Source of the DNA: Streptomyces humicola
Lineage (GTDB): Bacteria; Actinomycetota; Actinomycetes; Streptomycetales; Streptomycetaceae
Length of the DNA: 64,000 nt
NCBI RefSeq assembly: GCF_024436035.1
Contig: NZ_JANFNG010000028.1
Span: 1 to 64,000, forward strand
Direction of reading: 5' to 3'
The position numbers were made by a program, and so were the translations under genes. The notes below the pieces were generated by a model. The model was not told where the DNA came from. It did no database searches and saw nothing but the letters and a program-made list of their open reading frames with translations. Shown here one piece after another: positions 16,870 through 25,108 of this stretch. Each line of letters opens with the position of its first letter. Positions within the stretch are counted from its first letter, which is position 1.

Positions 16870-17628
16870 TCAACCGGCCAGCAGCTGGCCGATCGCCACC
16901 AGGCCCACCACGACGATCACTGCCCGCAGCACGGTGGACGACAGCCTGCGGCCCAGACGAGCCCCCGCCTGGCCACCGATGACAGAACCGGCGGCGATCA
17001 GAAGCACCGCCGACCAGTCGAAGTGGGCCACGAAGAGGAAGACCACGGCCGCAACAGCGTTGACCAGCAGGGCCAGGACGTTCTTGACAGCGTTGATCCG
17101 CTGGAGATCCTCGTGCAGGACCGCACCGAGCAGTCCGAGCAGCAGCACACCCTGCGCGGCGCCGAAGTACCCCCCGTACACTCCGGTGGTGAACACCCCG
17201 GCGCTGAGGATCGCGCTCGTGCGCGCCCCTGCCGCACCACCGGGCCGCGCGGCGACTCTGCGTGCGAGGCGCGGCTGAAGCATCACCAGGACCAGCGCCA
17301 TCGCGATGAACACCGGAACGACCGTTGCGAAGATCCCCGCGGGCAGGGTCAGCAGCAGGGCCGCGCCGACGACGCCACCGGTCAAGGCGGCCACACCCAG
17401 CCGGAGCAGCAGCGTGCGCAGGCCCGCAAGTTCACGGCGATAGCCGACGACGGCGCTGACCGACCCCGGCACCAGGCCGAGGGTGTTGGAGACATTGGCG
17501 GCAACGGGCGGCACGCCCACGGCAAGCAGTACCGGAAAGGTGAGGAGCGTCCCGGAGCCGACGACAGCATTGATCGTTCCAGCCCCTGTGCCCGCCACGA
17601 AGACGGCACACGTGTCCCATATCGTCAT
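16870..17628 (-). CDS. TSUP-family (TauE/SafE) anion permease
   Basis: The 252-aa protein is a TSUP permease with about eight membrane helices. The family's two half-repeats are visible: GTGAGTINAVVGSGTLLTFP with NVSNTLGLVPGSVSAVVGYR in the first, and GVFTTGVYGGYFGAAQGVLL with RINAVKNVLALLVNAVAAV in the second. Members export sulfite, sulfoacetate or other organosulfur anions. No sulfur-metabolism gene is adjacent, so the substrate is open. GGGATG precedes ATG 17628. Confidence 0.87.
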   Translation of the reverse strand: MTIWDTCAVFVAGTGAGTINAVVGSGTLLTFPVLLAVGVPPVAANVSNTLGLVPGSVSAVVGYRRELAGLRTLLLRLGVAALTGGVVGAALLLTLPAGIFATVVPVFIAMALVLVMLQPRLARRVAARPGGAAGARTSAILSAGVFTTGVYGGYFGAAQGVLLLGLLGAVLHEDLQRINAVKNVLALLVNAVAAVVFLFVAHFDWSAVLLIAAGSVIGGQAGARLGRRLSSTVLRAVIVVVGLVAIGQLLAG

Positions 17629-17822
17629 GTGTTCATCCCACCATCGTGCTCCGGTCCGGCTGGTACCGGTCGCTGGTGTAAGGCTGAAGAACCGTAGACG
17701 CTGGGCCTGCGAGGGATGCGTCGGCCATGGCGGATCAGTGCTGCGGCTATGCCGATGAACGCGAGACCGGTCAGGGAGAGTCGGGCGCGCACACCGAGAC
17801 CGCCAACGGCGAAGGCAGACAA
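17625..17822 (-). CDS. uncertain short frame overlapping the TSUP start
   Basis: A 65-aa frame (MSAFAVGGLGVRARLSLTGL, then AFIGIAAALIRHGRR) ends in a TGA overlapping the TSUP ATG (ATGA). The overlap and one hydrophobic segment hint at a coupled small membrane protein or a relic of a longer permease. There is no family match and no clear ribosome binding site, so it may be chance. The rest of the gap to 17995 holds short GAGTGGCGC-type repeats only. Confidence 0.25.
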   Translation of the reverse strand: MSAFAVGGLGVRARLSLTGLAFIGIAAALIRHGRRIPRRPSVYGSSALHQRPVPAGPEHDGGMNT

Positions 17823-17994
17823 GCGCGGTTACCGCCGCGCGGGCGGCTCGCCCTGACGCGGCTGACCACTCTCACCAGCAGCCTGCCCGCCGCCCGTGCC
17901 TGGGCAACGTGGGTGGCGCGAGTGGCGCGAGTGGCGTCGCAACCGTGCCGTGCCGTCCGGCATCCGCGGCGAGGCGAACCACCCTTGCGAGACA

Positions 17995-18594
17995 ATGACC
18001 GCCGTGAATGACACGGTCGCGGTTGCCCTGATCACCTCCCTGTCAACGCTGACCGCTGCAGGGCTGGCGGGTTCGGTCTCGGCCTGGACGGCCAATAAGC
18101 AACTACGACATCAGGCATTGCTCGCTCGTGAGGAACGCGCCGAGCAGCGTGCGACCGACCACAGGCAGATGCGCCGCGAGGCGTATGAGCGGTTCCTGTC
18201 TCATGCTGATGCTGCCTACCGGGTGCTGGACGAGAGGTGGTTGGCCCGGCTGCCGGCTGAGTCACAGCACGGCGGATCGGGGTTCGCTGCGCGCCGGGCG
18301 TTGGATGAGGCTTACATCCGGGTGCGGTTGGTGGGACCGGAAGACGTCGCAGAGCGGGGAGCTGCGGTAGTGCGCGGCATAGGGAACGAGTTCCACCAGC
18401 ACGCGCGCGTCGTGAACTCTCATCCGGACACCGAGGACTGCGTAGTTGACCTCGACCCATCGGCCCGGGCGCAAGCGCTCCGTGTTCGAGGTGCCACTAC
18501 CGGGGAGTTCGTTGCCGCAGCACGTCGAGCGCTTGGAGGTGAATTCTCACTGAGTCCTGACGTGCCCGCCGAGGAACCGCGCCCCCGCCGCTGA
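17995..18594 (+). CDS. single-pass membrane protein of unknown function
   Basis: The 199-aa protein starts with one membrane helix (VALITSLSTLTAAGLAGSVS) followed by a charged coiled coil (QALLAREERAEQRATDHRQM) and a helical domain. The pattern resembles many uncharacterised Streptomyces proteins in which a short membrane anchor precedes a cytoplasmic coiled coil. Start ATG 17995 or GTG 18004 cannot be separated. GC bias in third positions supports coding. I recognise no catalytic motif. Confidence 0.6.
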   Translation: MTAVNDTVAVALITSLSTLTAAGLAGSVSAWTANKQLRHQALLAREERAEQRATDHRQMRREAYERFLSHADAAYRVLDERWLARLPAESQHGGSGFAARRALDEAYIRVRLVGPEDVAERGAAVVRGIGNEFHQHARVVNSHPDTEDCVVDLDPSARAQALRVRGATTGEFVAAARRALGGEFSLSPDVPAEEPRPRR

Positions 18595-18629
18595 GCTCCC
18601 GCACTCGTGGCCAGGGAGAGATCCGGGAC

Positions 18630-19070
18630 ATGAGTGAAGCGGCGGCGTTCCACTTCACGGCGGGCTGGTGCGAGCTCGCCTTGGGCGAGGGTCCGCAGCG
18701 GCGCGCTTACCGGGCGGCCGGGATCAACGACGCCTCGAGGCGCCTGGCTCAGGCCGTCGCGGCGCTCGCCCGCCCGGAGCCCGAGACGCGCCTACGGGCG
18801 GTGCTGTGGGGCGACGAGCCAGGCGGGGTCTGCCTGGCCTTCGTCTCGGTCGCACCGGATCACCTTGCGCTGGTGGTGCACACGCCGGCGATCCCGAACC
18901 GGATTGTCGGCACCGCGGCGGAGTTGATGCCGGTGCGGGGCGAGGTGATGCTGAAGCGTCTGGCGCCGCGCCGCGGGCTCGTCGAGGCCTTCTTGCGCGG
19001 CTTCACCGCGGTCGGTGCCCGGACTTGGGCGGGTGGCGCGCTCGTGGGCAGGCAGCGTCGGCAACTGTGA
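18630..19070 (+). CDS. hypothetical soluble protein
   Basis: The 146-aa protein opens MSEAAAFHFTAGWCELALGE. It has alternating beta strands and a helix in the middle (RLRAVLWGDEPGGVCLAFVS) and ends basic (RTWAGGALVGRQRRQL). GGGAGAG precedes ATG 18630 at fair spacing. I recognise no family. It follows the membrane protein by 35 bp on the same strand, so the two may be cotranscribed. Confidence 0.55.
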   Translation: MSEAAAFHFTAGWCELALGEGPQRRAYRAAGINDASRRLAQAVAALARPEPETRLRAVLWGDEPGGVCLAFVSVAPDHLALVVHTPAIPNRIVGTAAELMPVRGEVMLKRLAPRRGLVEAFLRGFTAVGARTWAGGALVGRQRRQL

Positions 19071-19151
19071 AACTCACTCTTTCAGTGAAGCCGCCGTGCA
19101 CACGCTCGTCGCCTCCACTCCTGCGGCCACGACTCACCGCACAGTGGAGAC

Positions 19152-19592
19152 ATGAACGCAGACGACAGGAACGCAGACGACGGGAACGCTCTGGCCCTGG
19201 CACGCGTGGCGACCAGGCTTCCGGCCCAGGACCTGGACCGGGCGCGGCGCTTCTACTCCGAGCAGCTCGCTCTGGAACCCGTCGATGAACGGCCCGGCGG
19301 GCTGCTGTACCGGTGCGGAGGCGCGGAGTTCGTACTGTTCCGGTCGACGGGAGTCTCTCCCGGCACTTTCACTCAGATGGCCTGGGAGGTCGACGACCTC
19401 AAGGCAGTTGTGTCGGAACTCAAACGGCGGGGCGTCGTGTTCGAAGAGGTCGACGTACCTGGGTTTCGAACGAGGAACGGGATCGCCGAGATCGAAGGGA
19501 ACTACCCGAGCAAGGGCGCACGGGGCGAACGCGGTGCCTGGTTCCGTGACAGCGAGGGAAACATGCTGGGCATCGGCGAACCGGTCGTCTGA
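19152..19592 (+). CDS. single-domain VOC (glyoxalase-fold) protein
   Basis: The 146-aa protein has one VOC domain: VATRLPAQDLDRARRFYSEQ at the front and GAWFRDSEGNMLGIGEPVV at the end, where the glutamate-bearing strand usually binds metal. Such proteins range from glyoxalases to antibiotic-binding resistance proteins; the substrate is unknown. The N-terminus contains a short direct repeat (NADDRNADDGNA) from duplicated DNA. It is a different subtype from the tandem VOC protein at 8999-9790. Confidence 0.82.
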   Translation: MNADDRNADDGNALALARVATRLPAQDLDRARRFYSEQLALEPVDERPGGLLYRCGGAEFVLFRSTGVSPGTFTQMAWEVDDLKAVVSELKRRGVVFEEVDVPGFRTRNGIAEIEGNYPSKGARGERGAWFRDSEGNMLGIGEPVV

Positions 19593-19740
19593 GGAGAGAC
19601 CCCGATCGGTGCCGCACCCGGATGGGTGCTGTCTCAGCGAAGGTCAACCGATCCCAATCCGACCTCAAAACGGCCACCAACGGATCAGCCGGTCGGGAGA
19701 CGGGTCCGCGCATGGGCGAGCCGGCGTTCATGCCCTGCGC

Positions 19741-19770
19741 CTACGGATTACTACGGATTACTACGGACTG
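19741..19770. repeat. three tandem 10-bp repeats
   Basis: CTACGGATTA occurs twice in tandem, followed by a third copy with changes at the end (CTACGGACTG). It lies about 100 bp past the stop of the lipase gene on the other strand, in a gap with no gene. Confidence 0.8.
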
Positions 19771-19867
19771 CTAAGGATCATGGAATCCCTGCGCTGGGCC
19801 GGCCCCGGGTGCGGGGCCGACCCGTTCGCGTACGTCCGGCCGGGCGCGCGCTTGGCGTTCCATCCCG

Positions 19868-21211
19868 TCAGCGGACGAACGAGATCTCCGGGTACTGCTT
19901 GGCCGGCCCGTCGAGCAGGGTGCTGTGCTGGTGGCGCAGCTCCTGGTCGAAGAAGGCCGCCAGGTACACGCGCTCGATGTAGATCGCCCGGTTCGGGTCG
20001 ATCGTGCCGAACTCCTGCCGAAGCTGGGCCCGGGAGAGCCCCAGCACGCCCGCCTCCTGGGGCACCATCGCCTCGTTGTCGCTGAACGACAGGTGCGCCG
20101 AGCCCTTGAGCTGGATGTCGAGTCGGTAGCCCGTCAGGTGCGACCAGAACGTGCGCCACGACGAGTCGTCGTTGCGGTTGTGGCTGCCCGAGCTGAACAA
20201 CATGAAGGGGCGGCCCAGGTTCTTGCTGGTCGCCGACCCGAAGAACTGGCCGTCCAGGTTGGCGCCGGCGGCGATGCGGGGGTCGAGCTGCATGGAGGTC
20301 GCCACCGCCGCGCCGCCCAGCGACCAGCCGAACATCCCGATGCGGGACATGTCCACGGCGCCCGAGAGTCCGGCAGGGAGCGTGGCGTGGTCCACGTCAG
20401 GGTTGCCGCCCTTGGCTATCGTGGCGAGTTGGTTGATGACGAAGTGGATGTCCGCCGCCCGCACGTTGAGCGTGTCGGCGGAGTGGGCACCGGACGGCAT
20501 GGTGTCGACCTCGAGTCGCCCGCCGGGAAACTGCACCTCGTTGGCGTCGTGGGTGTGGTCGACGGCTATGACGAGGTAGCCGCGGCTGGCGAGGTCCTCG
20601 ACGAGGGCTGTGCCCATCGCGCGGTCCGAGTGCAGCCCGGTCGAGTACAGCAGGACGGGCAGCCTTCCGAGCTCGGTGTCCACCGGGGCGCCGGTGCGCC
20701 CCGCGGTCTGCGGCAGGGAGACCTGCCACGGGGACAGGCCGCGGGAGGCGAGGAAGTGGTCCCCTGCGATCGACTGCATCCACGGTGCCTGCGCGTGGCC
20801 GGAGGCGGAGGCGGCCGGATACCAGACCGAGACCATCAGCTCACGCGGCTTGTTGCCGGGCACGTACGGGTCCGTGCGGGATTTGTCGACGAGGTGGAGG
20901 TTGATCGTCCCCACCGGGTAACGCCCGGTCAGCGCGGGCAGGTTGAGCTGGAGGGAATCGTCCCCCACGCGGCCGGGCGTGGCGGCCGAGTGGGCGGGCG
21001 CGTTCGGCAACCGCGGCTCGTCGGCGGTGGGTGCCCAGGGCGCGTCCTCGTCGGGCGAGAATCCAGTGGCCGTGGGCGTGGGCTTGCCGGGCGCCTTCCC
21101 GGCGGCCGTCGCAGGCGTTATCCCCGCACTCAGGGCGACGGCCAGCGCGCCCGCCGTACCGACGGCTTTGGCAAGCAGTCTGCGACGGCGGCGCGTTCGA
21201 CGGTGTGACAT
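19868..21211 (-). CDS. secreted PAF-acetylhydrolase-like alpha/beta hydrolase
   Basis: The 447-aa protein has a twin-Arg-like basic N-terminus (MSHRRTRRRRRLLAKAVGTA) and an Ala-rich signal peptide, so it is probably exported. The mature part resembles platelet-activating-factor acetylhydrolase II. The nucleophile elbow is GMFGWSLGGAAVATSM, with a preceding oxyanion region LPVLLYSTGLHSDRAM, an acid in GANLDGQFF and a histidine in KGSAHLSFSD. Relatives hydrolyse short or oxidised acyl esters. AGGGGG precedes ATG 21211, which decides the start. It is convergent with the VOC gene. Confidence 0.83.
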   Translation of the reverse strand: MSHRRTRRRRRLLAKAVGTAGALAVALSAGITPATAAGKAPGKPTPTATGFSPDEDAPWAPTADEPRLPNAPAHSAATPGRVGDDSLQLNLPALTGRYPVGTINLHLVDKSRTDPYVPGNKPRELMVSVWYPAASASGHAQAPWMQSIAGDHFLASRGLSPWQVSLPQTAGRTGAPVDTELGRLPVLLYSTGLHSDRAMGTALVEDLASRGYLVIAVDHTHDANEVQFPGGRLEVDTMPSGAHSADTLNVRAADIHFVINQLATIAKGGNPDVDHATLPAGLSGAVDMSRIGMFGWSLGGAAVATSMQLDPRIAAGANLDGQFFGSATSKNLGRPFMLFSSGSHNRNDDSSWRTFWSHLTGYRLDIQLKGSAHLSFSDNEAMVPQEAGVLGLSRAQLRQEFGTIDPNRAIYIERVYLAAFFDQELRHQHSTLLDGPAKQYPEISFVR

Positions 21212-21460
21212 GGACAACCCCCTTGATGGTCCGCGATCGAGCGAATGGCGATCGGCTGCCGCACACCGTACCCCCACTCCGCCCGCGCCCCTCCTCCACA
21301 TCCATCGGTAACGACTCTCCAGCCAACTCCTTTACATCTCATGCCAGATGAGCCGTGCCCGCGAAGGCGGTCCGGAAGCGGCGATGACCGGGTCGGGCAC
21401 CGCGTCGGCTGGCGACTGACGACTGCGCGGGACGCCTGGCCGACACCCCTGAGCCGGGGG

Positions 21461-21494
21461 TTGTCAACTTTCCTTAAAGTGATCTATATAGATC
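21461..21494 (+). promoter_or_regulatory. promoter with a perfect AT-rich palindrome over the -10 region
   Basis: TTGTCA (21461-21466) and TCTATA (21483-21488) are 16 bp apart and form a likely promoter for the DUF2267 gene. The -10 lies inside the perfect 14-bp palindrome GATCTATATAGATC (21481-21494). A protein binding that palindrome would block transcription. Such an AT-rich palindrome is unusual in this GC-rich DNA. Confidence 0.55.
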
Positions 21495-21544
21495 TGCGCA
21501 TGGGCATCGCTGGACCCCACGTCAGGGAGGGAGAGAAACAAGCC

Positions 21545-21997
21545 ATGCGGTGGAGCGATCTCGTCGGCCAGGTGCGCGAGCGCGGGCAGTACACCACCAC
21601 CCGCAAGGCCGAGCGCATCATCCGGATCGTGCTGTCCGCCCTCGGCGGACAGCTGACGGGGACGGAACGCATCATGCTGTCCCGACGCCTGCCGACCGAG
21701 GCGGCGGGCCTGTTGCTGGGGCAGAAGGCCGCGGTCAGGCCGTTGACCGCGGCGCAGTTCGTCGACAGCGTCGCCGCCGGGGTCGACGGAATCGACGGAA
21801 TCGAGAACACGACCCCGGCCATTGCGCGTTGGGACGCCGGCTCGGTGCTGAGCGTCGTCGCCGAACTCGCCGGGGACGAGCTCGTCGACCGCATGGTGCG
21901 CCGACTTCCCCCGGGATACGCGCTGTTGTTCGGCCGAGCCCAGCTGTCGACGACCGTCCCGGCCGAGCACCTCTCCGCCCAGGCCGACCCTGCCTAG
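21545..21997 (+). CDS. DUF2267-domain protein
   Basis: The 150-aa protein matches the DUF2267 pattern: MRWSDLVGQVRERGQYTTTR, then AERIIRIVLSALGGQLTGTE, a RRLPTEAAGLLLGQ segment and a second half ending RRLPPGYALLFGRA. The two RLP motifs mark duplicated half-domains. DUF2267 proteins are common in stress and gas-vesicle-type gene sets but have no established biochemical role. GGGAGGGAG lies about 11 nt before ATG 21545. Confidence 0.82.
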   Translation: MRWSDLVGQVRERGQYTTTRKAERIIRIVLSALGGQLTGTERIMLSRRLPTEAAGLLLGQKAAVRPLTAAQFVDSVAAGVDGIDGIENTTPAIARWDAGSVLSVVAELAGDELVDRMVRRLPPGYALLFGRAQLSTTVPAEHLSAQADPA

Positions 21998-22013
21998 GTG
22001 GCCGTCGTATGTT

Positions 22014-23243
22014 TCATGCCCCGGTATCGGTGTCCCACAGTTCGATACGGTGAGCGTCGACGAGAGCGCTGATGCGGTTCAACACCTCGGAGGCGGCGAG
22101 GGCGTTCAGGCGACGTCCGTCGCGCAGTCGCAGGGCGACCTGGTCGTCGGCGGCCTCCTTGGCACCGATCACCGCCTGGTAGGGCACGAGCCGGGCGGCC
22201 CGGATGCGGGCGCCCAAAGTGCCGTGCTCCGGCCCGGCGAGATCGGTCCGCAGCCCTTGGTCGGCGCATCGCTCGGCGAGCCGTGCGGCTTGGTCCACCT
22301 CGGCGTCGGACACCGGGAGGATCACGAGCTGGGTGGGCGCCAGCCAGGCGGGGAAGGCGCCGCCGTGCTGCTCGATCAGGTGGGCGACGGCCCGCTCCAC
22401 GCTGCCGATGATGCTGCGGTGGACCATGACCGGGCGGTGCTTGGCGCCGTCGGCACCGATGTAGTGCAGGCCGAACCGCTCGGGTTGGTGGAAGTCGACC
22501 TGGACGGTGGACAGGGTCGACTCCCGGCCGACGCTGTCACTGATCTGGACGTCGATCTTGGGCCCGTAGAACGCTGCCTCGCCCTCGGCCGCCTCGTACG
22601 GCAAGCCGCAGCGGTCCAGGATCTGGGTCAGCAGGGCGACGGACCGCCGCCACATCTCGGGGGCGGCCACGTACTTGCCGCCCGGTCCGGGCAGCGAGAG
22701 CCGGTAGCGGGCCGGGGTGATGCCCAGCGCCTGGTACGCCCTGCGGATCATCTCCAGGGCGGCCTGCGCCTCGCCGGCGACCTGGTCCAGGGTGCAGAAG
22801 ATGTGAGCATCGTTGAGCTGGATGGCCCGCACGCGGGTCAGCCCGCCCAGCACGCCGGACGGCTCCGAGCGGTACATGCCGCCCAGCTCGGCCATCCGCA
22901 GGGGCAGCTCTCGATAACTGTGGGAGCGGGAGCGGTAGATCACCGCGTGATGGGGGCACAGGCTCGGCCGCAGCACGACCTGCTCACCGCCCAGATCCAT
23001 GGGCGGGAACATGTCGTCGCTGTAGTGCGACCAGTGCCCGGAGATCTCGTACAGGTCCCGCTTGCCGAGCACCGGCGAGTACACATGCCAGTAGCCAGCC
23101 CGCCGCTCTTGGTCGCGGATGTACTCCTCCAGGCTGTGCCGCACGGCCGCGCCGTCAGGCAGCCAGTAGGGCAGCCCGGCGCCGATCAGCGGGTCGGTGT
23201 CGAACAGGCCCAGCTCACGGCCGAGCTTGCGGTGGTCATGCAT
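22014..23243 (-). CDS. thrS: threonyl-tRNA synthetase lacking the TGS and editing domains
   Basis: The 409-aa protein holds the class II catalytic core and the anticodon-binding domain. Motif 2 is YRSEPSGVLGGLTRVRAIQL, motif 3 lies in HRSIIGSVERAVAHLIEQHG, and the zinc ligands appear in RPSLCPHHAVIY and DAHIFC. Housekeeping ThrRS has about 650 residues; the N-terminal TGS and serine-editing domains are absent here from the start. It is therefore probably a second, inducible or resistance-type copy that cannot clear Ser-tRNA(Thr) itself. The start ATG 23243 has GAGGAG close upstream. A leader peptide with consecutive Thr codons and a terminator hairpin precede it. Confidence 0.9.
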   Translation of the reverse strand: MHDHRKLGRELGLFDTDPLIGAGLPYWLPDGAAVRHSLEEYIRDQERRAGYWHVYSPVLGKRDLYEISGHWSHYSDDMFPPMDLGGEQVVLRPSLCPHHAVIYRSRSHSYRELPLRMAELGGMYRSEPSGVLGGLTRVRAIQLNDAHIFCTLDQVAGEAQAALEMIRRAYQALGITPARYRLSLPGPGGKYVAAPEMWRRSVALLTQILDRCGLPYEAAEGEAAFYGPKIDVQISDSVGRESTLSTVQVDFHQPERFGLHYIGADGAKHRPVMVHRSIIGSVERAVAHLIEQHGGAFPAWLAPTQLVILPVSDAEVDQAARLAERCADQGLRTDLAGPEHGTLGARIRAARLVPYQAVIGAKEAADDQVALRLRDGRRLNALAASEVLNRISALVDAHRIELWDTDTGA

Positions 23244-23282
23244 GGCGGTCTCCTCGCGGGTGCTGGGACGAGTGACCGCAAG

Positions 23283-23316
23283 CCGAAGCCCCGGGGCGCT
23301 CGCCCCGGGGCTTCGG
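23283..23316 (-). terminator. attenuator hairpin in the thrS leader
   Basis: Perfect 16-bp arms (23283-23298 and 23301-23316; core CCCCGGGG) form a very stable hairpin between the leader peptide and thrS. No U-tract follows. A competing pairing exists: CCCGGCGCGCU in the leader (23342-23332) can pair with AGCGCCCCGGG (23300-23290), the loop and 3' arm of the hairpin, in 10 of 11 positions. Confidence 0.8.
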
Positions 23317-23330
23317 ACTCACAACAGCTG

Positions 23331-23381
23331 TCAGCGCGCCGGGACACTCTCCGGCGTCGTCGTCATACCAGCGCGCTTCAT
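23331..23381 (-). CDS. thrS leader peptide with three consecutive Thr codons
   Basis: ATG 23381 opens a 16-codon frame, MKRAGMTTTPESVPAR, that ends 88 nt before thrS. The three ACG codons sit immediately before the 5' arm (CGCCGG) of a small hairpin with CCGGCG. A ribosome stalled there for lack of Thr-tRNA would cover that arm and free the antiterminator strand. The layout is that of classical ribosome-mediated attenuation. The frame has no Shine-Dalgarno sequence, but TACGGT lies 7 nt before the ATG, so the transcript is probably leaderless, as for other Streptomyces leader peptides. An internal ATG at 23366 would give MTTTPESVPAR. Confidence 0.75.
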   Translation of the reverse strand: MKRAGMTTTPESVPAR

Positions 23382-23388
23382 GGAGGCG

Positions 23389-23394
23389 ACCGTA
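23389..23394 (-). promoter_or_regulatory. -10 box of the thrS leader transcript
   Basis: TACGGT lies 7 nt before the leader-peptide ATG at 23381, placing the transcription start at or beside that A. The -35 region is poor. Confidence 0.5.
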
Positions 23395-23800
23395 GCAGAT
23401 TCGCCCGATCTCCACGCCGTCGTTTTCTCGGTGGTACTCCACTGTCTGACAGGCAGACCCATCGAGTGCGCGAAGCGGCTATCTGAGTCTGAATACGCCT
23501 ATTCATGGCCCGACCCCGACACACGCCGGATACTCGAAGCGCCCGCAGCGTACGTGACTCGATGAGTGACCATCTCGAGGCGGGCTAACGGCGGAACGGT
23601 TCTCCAGGTCTGCTCAGCTGGTCGGTCGGCTGGCTGGAGTTGCCGGCGGTCGAGTGCGGTCGCGGTTGGACCGTCAGGCGCGGTTGCTCCTCAGCCGCGG
23701 CCGTGGTGCAGCCAACCGGTTCCAAGTTGTGCAGGTGCGAGATGCTGTGACCGAATCTAGGGTGGTTTCACTACGTCTCGCTTCTTGGAGGTGGAAGAGC

Positions 23801-24097
23801 ATGCCGACCTACGTTGCGCTGACGAACTGGACTGATCAGGGGATCCGGACGTATAGGGACACCGCAAAGCGTGCCGACGCGTTCGCCGCAGCGCTGGGGA
23901 AGTTCGGGGCGAAGCTCGTGAATATTTACTGGACTGTCGGACCATACGACATAGTGATCATCGTTGAGGCACCCGACGATGAAGCCGCCACTGCGGCTCT
24001 CCTGCAGATCGGCGGGATAGGCAACGTCCGCACCACGACCCTGAGGGCTTTCAGCCGAGAAGAGATGGACCGGGTCATTGCCAAAGCCGCCGGATGA
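23801..24097 (+). CDS. GYD-domain protein
   Basis: The 98-aa protein carries the GYD domain named after its conserved tripeptide; here the motif reads YWTVGPYDIVIIVEAPDDEA. It starts MPTYVALTNWTDQGIRTYRD and is a single ferredoxin-like domain. Family members are widespread in bacteria and have no firm function. GGAGGTGGAAGAGC precedes ATG 23801, so the start is secure. The 400 bp upstream has no gene. Confidence 0.88.
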   Translation: MPTYVALTNWTDQGIRTYRDTAKRADAFAAALGKFGAKLVNIYWTVGPYDIVIIVEAPDDEAATAALLQIGGIGNVRTTTLRAFSREEMDRVIAKAAG

Positions 24098-24238
24098 GTG
24101 AGTCCAGCCTCAGGAGCTTGGGAATCACCGGGCATGACGCCCACCAAACCGGACAGGCGGTGGCCGCAGCAGGTCACAGCGCAAGCCCTGCCCGCTGGTG
24201 GGCGAAGTTCGACCAGATGATGGCGTGGATCGCCGCCT

Positions 24239-24723
24239 TCAGAGGATGACCCTGAGCTGCCATTCCTGATTAGTTGACGCGAATGGGGCTGCGGTGGGAA
24301 GAGTTGAACCTGGGTGCCCGGATGATTCCCTCCTCCCCTCACGTCCATCGCGAGCGTCCCGGGGACCGCCTCGTTGGGTCCGATGCGAAAAACCCCGGGC
24401 CGCCCTGGATTCTCCGTCAGGGCCCACAGCTGACTGGCGGAATTAGGGTCGTCCACACTGACAACGAGTGGGGTATGGGGAGCCAAGCCGCCAGCGCCCA
24501 GGTCCAGGCTCAGGGTCATCGCATTGGTGGTTTCCGCTGAAGGCTGCTGAATCCTAAAAACATTATCGCCGTTGTCAGACGGCGCGAAATACCACCCCTG
24601 ATAGGTGCCTTTAGTGAAGTCTTCCTGTACTACGTCGCCATCCCGAGTTGCATAGCGCGCCATGCTGCCGTCATTTCTGTCAGAAACGATCAACAACGCG
24701 GGCGTAGGGATGGGCATACCCAT
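24239..24723 (-). pseudogene. frameshifted ricin-type lectin-like protein
   Basis: AGGAGG precedes ATG 24723 (MGMPIPTPALLIVSDRNDGS). The frame has repeated Trp/Phe-containing beta-trefoil-like units (GTYQGWYFAPSDNGDNVFRI, NSASQLWALTENPGRPGVFR) and a GTQVQLFPP segment near the end. About 24290 the natural ending NQEWQLRVIL and stop lie one frame over, while the original frame runs on for more than 100 codons of improbable sequence. A 1-nt indel is the simplest reading. The intact protein would be about 160 residues, without a signal peptide, and would bind carbohydrate if truly ricin-like. Confidence 0.55.
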
Positions 24724-25108
24724 GGCCAAGCCTCCTGCTTTCTCGAACAGTTGATATGCCGCACGCTTGACGCTCGAATGCCCCGCCTCATTGCCCGGCG
24801 CCACAAAGCTTCCCGGGATCACGCCCCTGAGCCTGCACTCCCTCTCCACCACGCTCTCCACCACGGAAGCGGCCCCAAGCTGGTTGACTTACCGGTGAGT
24901 ACGGCACCCCCCACCACACTGCGCCGTCCGGTGAAACTGCGCAACCGCAGAGGCGTGTGCTGCGAGTAGGAGACAGGGCGGCCCAAGGGGCTCCGGTTGG
25001 CGCGGGTCGCACGGTGATCACGCGTTCGAATCAGGCGCACACAACCTTTTCGGCTCTGACACATCCGCTTGCTGGGATGGTCTGCCCGTCCGCGGGCAGT
25101 GTCCCTGT
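24724..25108. other. no supported gene
   Basis: The gap between the ricin-like gene and the divergent rhomboid gene has no frame with a ribosome binding site or family resemblance. It presumably holds both promoters. Confidence 0.5.
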
